From NCBI GenBank assembly GCA_020722805.1, contig DYKA01000005.1, positions 1 through 41,100 of the forward strand: DNA of 41,100 nt, written 5' to 3'. Position 1 is the first letter of the stretch. Each line of letters begins with the position of its first letter. Source of the DNA: Vermiphilus sp. GTDB lineage: Bacteria; Ratteibacteria; UBA8468; B48-G9; DTJG01. The position numbers and the translations under genes were made by a program. The notes under the pieces are model-generated. The model was not told where the DNA came from and ran no database searches. It worked only from the letters and a program-made list of their open reading frames with translations. This document shows, one piece after another, positions 38,160 through 41,100 of this stretch.

Positions 38160-38693
38160 TTATGTTTCTTCTTTAAGTTTTTTCCAGAACTCCTGAGCAT
38201 TCAACTGTTCCAGATATTTTCTGAATTCTTCTGCCTCTTTTTGGTTGATGGGTCTATCTGAAGTCCCTGCTTTCATTGACTCTTTGCCCGCATAGTACTT
38301 GATTATATCAGGTTTTACAATCAGGTCCTCTGATGCAAATATTGGAGCAGACGCCCTGAGTGCAAGGGCTATGCCATCACTGGGTCTGCAGTCAACCTTT
38401 ATCTGTCGTGTTCCTGTTTCTATAATAAGATTTGCGTAGTAGGTGTTCTCCTTAAGTGAATGTATCTCAAGTTTGGTTATTTTGCCATTCAAATATTCTA
38501 TCACCAACTTAAGAAGGTCATGCGTCAGGGGCCTGGGAAACTCCTCCTTTTCAAGTATCAGTAAAATTGCCTGGGCTTCAAACAAACCGATAACAATTGG
38601 AAGAATACCCCCACTTTTTGTATCCTTGAGAATAACTATCGGCGTGCTTGTTGTGATGTTCAAAACAATATTTTCAACCTCTACTCTTACCAT
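38160..38693 (-). CDS. Bifunctional nuclease family protein (DUF151-like)
   Basis: PIVILKDTKSGGILPIVIGLFEAQAILLILE; RPSDGIALALRASAPIFASEDLI. Confidence 0.88.
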   Translation of the reverse strand: MVRVEVENIVLNITTSTPIVILKDTKSGGILPIVIGLFEAQAILLILEKEEFPRPLTHDLLKLVIEYLNGKITKLEIHSLKENTYYANLIIETGTRQIKVDCRPSDGIALALRASAPIFASEDLIVKPDIIKYYAGKESMKAGTSDRPINQKEAEEFRKYLEQLNAQEFWKKLKEET

Positions 38694-38694
38694 A

Positions 38695-40716
38695 TTATCC
38701 TTTTTCTGCCTCCTTCGCGGACTTTTTTGCCTGAATTATTTTTTCAGCAAGGTGCGCGGGAATTTCCTCATAGTGGGAAAAACTCATTGAAAACGTTCCC
38801 CTCCCGCTTGTCAATGACCTCAATTCTGTTGCATAGTTTGACATTTCAGCAAGAGGAACAAGTGCCTTAACAACTTGACTGCCTCCGTGCGCCGTCATTT
38901 CAAGAACTCTTCCCCTTTTGGCGTTGATTGTACCCATAACATCTCCGACAAACTCCTGTGGAACAGAAACCTCCACATTCATTATTGGTTCAAGAAGAAC
39001 AGGTTTTGCTCCCTGCACCGCCTTCTGAAATGCAAGGCTTCCGGCAAGCTGAAATGCAATATCAGACGAATCAACGACATGATATGAACCGTCGTACACT
39101 GTGACCTTTATATCAACCACTGGAAAGCCGGCAAGTACACCTTTTGACATTGCTTCCCTCACGCCTTTTTCAACAGATGGCACATACTGCCTTGGAATTG
39201 CCCCGCCAAAAATCTCATCCACGAATTCAAAACCGGTTCCGCGCGGAAGAGGCTCAACCCGCAAGAAACAATGTCCATACTGTCCACGCCCACCTGTCTG
39301 TTTTTTATGCTTACCCTCTGCACTTGAAGTGGTTGTAATTGTCTCCTTATATGCAATCTTGGGAGTTCCTCTCAGAACCTCAACACCAAACTTATCTCTG
39401 AATTTGTTTATTGTAACATCAAGATGAACATCACCCATTCCGGATATTATTGTCTCATTGGTCTCAACATCTCTGAAAACCTTTATCGTAGGGTCTTCAT
39501 CCATAATCTTTGAGATTGCCGCACCAAGTTTGTCTTCTGTACCCTTTACCTTTGGTGCAAGTGAAAACGAAACCGCTGCCTCGGGTGCTGGAAAAACAGG
39601 ATAGAGAACAGGAGATCCCGCATCAGAAAATGAGTCAAATGTCTTGAAACCAGTCAGCTTTGCAACAGCAACAATCTCTCCAGAAAATGCTTCTGCCACA
39701 AGTTCTTGCTTTTTGCCCCTGAGTTTGAATAACTGACCTATTCTTTCTTTTGAATTCTGGCTTGAATTGTAAAAATTTGAATTTGATACAAGGGTACCTG
39801 AACGCACCCGCAGATAGGAAATCCTGCCCATGAACGGGTCACTGTATGTCTTGAAAACAATGCCTGACAATTTTGAAGAGTCAGACCTTGAAACCTCAAT
39901 CTCTTCTCCATTTTGATTTTTTGCCTTCAAGGGCGGCATTTCTGATGAAGGAGGTAGGTAGTTTACAATAAAATCAAGCAGTTCTTCAACACCCGCCTGA
40001 TTTATTCCAGAACCGCAGAAAACAGGAATTATTGTTCCATTCACAACCCCCCTGGACAGGAAAGAAACAATTTCTTCGTGTGTAAGATTGTCTCCGCCAA
40101 GATATTTTTCCATAAGGGTATCATCCATTTCTGCGATTGAATCAAAGAGATTCTGAACAAAACCCTGAACTTCTACCTTTACCTGATTTTCTGGCTCAAG
40201 CAAATTAACAAGACACTGAAGTTTGCTTCCAGAAAAAACAGGAGCCACCACGCACACAGCTTTTTTCCCGAGCCATTCTGTTATCTGCTTCATCATTGAT
40301 TGAAAATCAACCTGTTCAGAATCAAGCTTGTTTATAAAAATGATGACAGGCAGCCCCTTTGCCTTCAAGAGATGCCATGCCTTTTCAGTGCCGACCTCAA
40401 TTCCACTGTCAGCTGCAATGTTCAGAACTCCGATATCAATTGCTTCAACTGCTGAAATCTGTTCTCCAACAAAATCCATATATCCCGGGCAGTCAACAAT
40501 ATGACAGGTGGCCTTTTTCCACTGAAAATATGCAACAGACAGATTTGTGCTCATAAGCCGCCGTTTTTCTTCTTCTTCATAATCCATTGTGGTATTACCC
40601 TGGTTGATGTCTCCCATTCTGTCAATTGCTCCTGCCTTAAAAAGTATCGCCTCAGCAAGGATTGTCTTGCCTGAACGGCTGTGTCCAAAAAGTCCAAAGT
40701 TATAAATAGAACCCAT
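38695..40716 (-). CDS. Elongation factor G-like GTPase
   Basis: GLFGHSRSGKTILAEAILFKAG, IVDCPGYMDFVGE, FINKLD, TGGRGQYGHCFLRVEPLPRGTGFEF. Confidence 0.92.
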   Translation of the reverse strand: MGSIYNFGLFGHSRSGKTILAEAILFKAGAIDRMGDINQGNTTMDYEEEEKRRLMSTNLSVAYFQWKKATCHIVDCPGYMDFVGEQISAVEAIDIGVLNIAADSGIEVGTEKAWHLLKAKGLPVIIFINKLDSEQVDFQSMMKQITEWLGKKAVCVVAPVFSGSKLQCLVNLLEPENQVKVEVQGFVQNLFDSIAEMDDTLMEKYLGGDNLTHEEIVSFLSRGVVNGTIIPVFCGSGINQAGVEELLDFIVNYLPPSSEMPPLKAKNQNGEEIEVSRSDSSKLSGIVFKTYSDPFMGRISYLRVRSGTLVSNSNFYNSSQNSKERIGQLFKLRGKKQELVAEAFSGEIVAVAKLTGFKTFDSFSDAGSPVLYPVFPAPEAAVSFSLAPKVKGTEDKLGAAISKIMDEDPTIKVFRDVETNETIISGMGDVHLDVTINKFRDKFGVEVLRGTPKIAYKETITTTSSAEGKHKKQTGGRGQYGHCFLRVEPLPRGTGFEFVDEIFGGAIPRQYVPSVEKGVREAMSKGVLAGFPVVDIKVTVYDGSYHVVDSSDIAFQLAGSLAFQKAVQGAKPVLLEPIMNVEVSVPQEFVGDVMGTINAKRGRVLEMTAHGGSQVVKALVPLAEMSNYATELRSLTSGRGTFSMSFSHYEEIPAHLAEKIIQAKKSAKEAEKG

Positions 40717-40879
40717 GCATCATCCTCCATAAGTTTGAAAATTTACTGTTATAATATTATACCACAAAAAATGGTTTCAAAGGTAAAATTGACAGATGTT
40801 TTTCAAACAAGCACAATATCTGCAGAAGATGAGATACATATAACACCACTGCAGTTGTGGATAGTTTAATCAAACCTTT

Positions 40880-40946
40880 CCTTCCCCCTTTCATAAATCC
40901 CTCCATCCTCCCCCTTTAATAAAGGGGGACTGAGGGGAATTTACAA
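40880..40946. repeat. Imperfect palindromic (REP/MITE-like) element with perfect core CCCCCTTTA-A-TAAAGGGGG
   Basis: Core 40910-40928 is a perfect 9+1+9 inverted repeat; flanks (ATAAATCCCTC / GAGGGGAATTTAC) extend it imperfectly. Confidence 0.7.
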
Positions 40947-41100
40947 AAGGAAGGAGTAAGAAGGAGAATCAATGGGAAGGAGTAAAAAACTGCTATCTAC
41001 GACCCATCTTATCAATAATTTGACAAAAATTTCACAGACGTTAAAATTATAGGGTTTCAGAAAACTAATGGTTTTTGAAAAAGCAGGAAATGCTCATTGA

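Noticed and set aside
40681-40869. ORF 40681..40869 (+)
   Set aside because: Begins inside the antisense EF-G-like gene and runs through its promoter region; no RBS or recognisable domain.
40939-40985. Direct repeat GGAAGGAGTAA at 40939-40949 and 40975-40985
   Set aside because: Only 11 bp, purine-rich and two copies; not enough to call an array.

Overview
41.1-kb bacterial chromosomal window, mostly housekeeping. Left end: a sugar-related set (Gfo/Idh/MocA oxidoreductase, URO-D-family protein, ROK kinase), then fmt, lysC, a sugar nucleotidyltransferase and a nitrilase-superfamily gene. Middle: a long leftward gene series, B12/radical SAM - ketosynthase - 7TM histidine kinase - degenerate histidine kinase - NtrC-type regulator - HD-GYP regulator - mreBCD - mrdA - rodA - radical SAM. 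Divergent from it, behind a near-perfect sigma-54 promoter, are a FadL/OMPP1-type porin gene and a receiver-kinase; rpoN and mgtC follow. Right end: EF-G-like - DUF151 nuclease - yebC - ruvCAB - lptB - uppS - dxr - rseP - ispG - ceramidase-like gene. Most striking observation: the fadL-like gene is broken by a 66-bp insertion with the geometry of CRISPR spacer integration. A 30-bp (31 with one ambiguous base) stretch of the gene ending ATTGAAAC is perfectly duplicated around an unrelated AT-rich 36-bp segment. I read this as a possible off-target Cas1-Cas2 integration (a nascent one-spacer CRISPR) inside a coding gene; no cas genes or array are in the window, so this is a hypothesis. Two other genes (nitrilase and B12/radical SAM) each carry one in-frame TAG in an otherwise continuous reading frame. 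The sigma-54 promoter, NtrC regulator, kinase/degenerate-kinase pair, ketosynthase, radical SAM and FadL genes may form one lipid-related regulatory system, with two of its members disrupted here. All calls come from reading the sequence and supplied ORFs; no searches were run.
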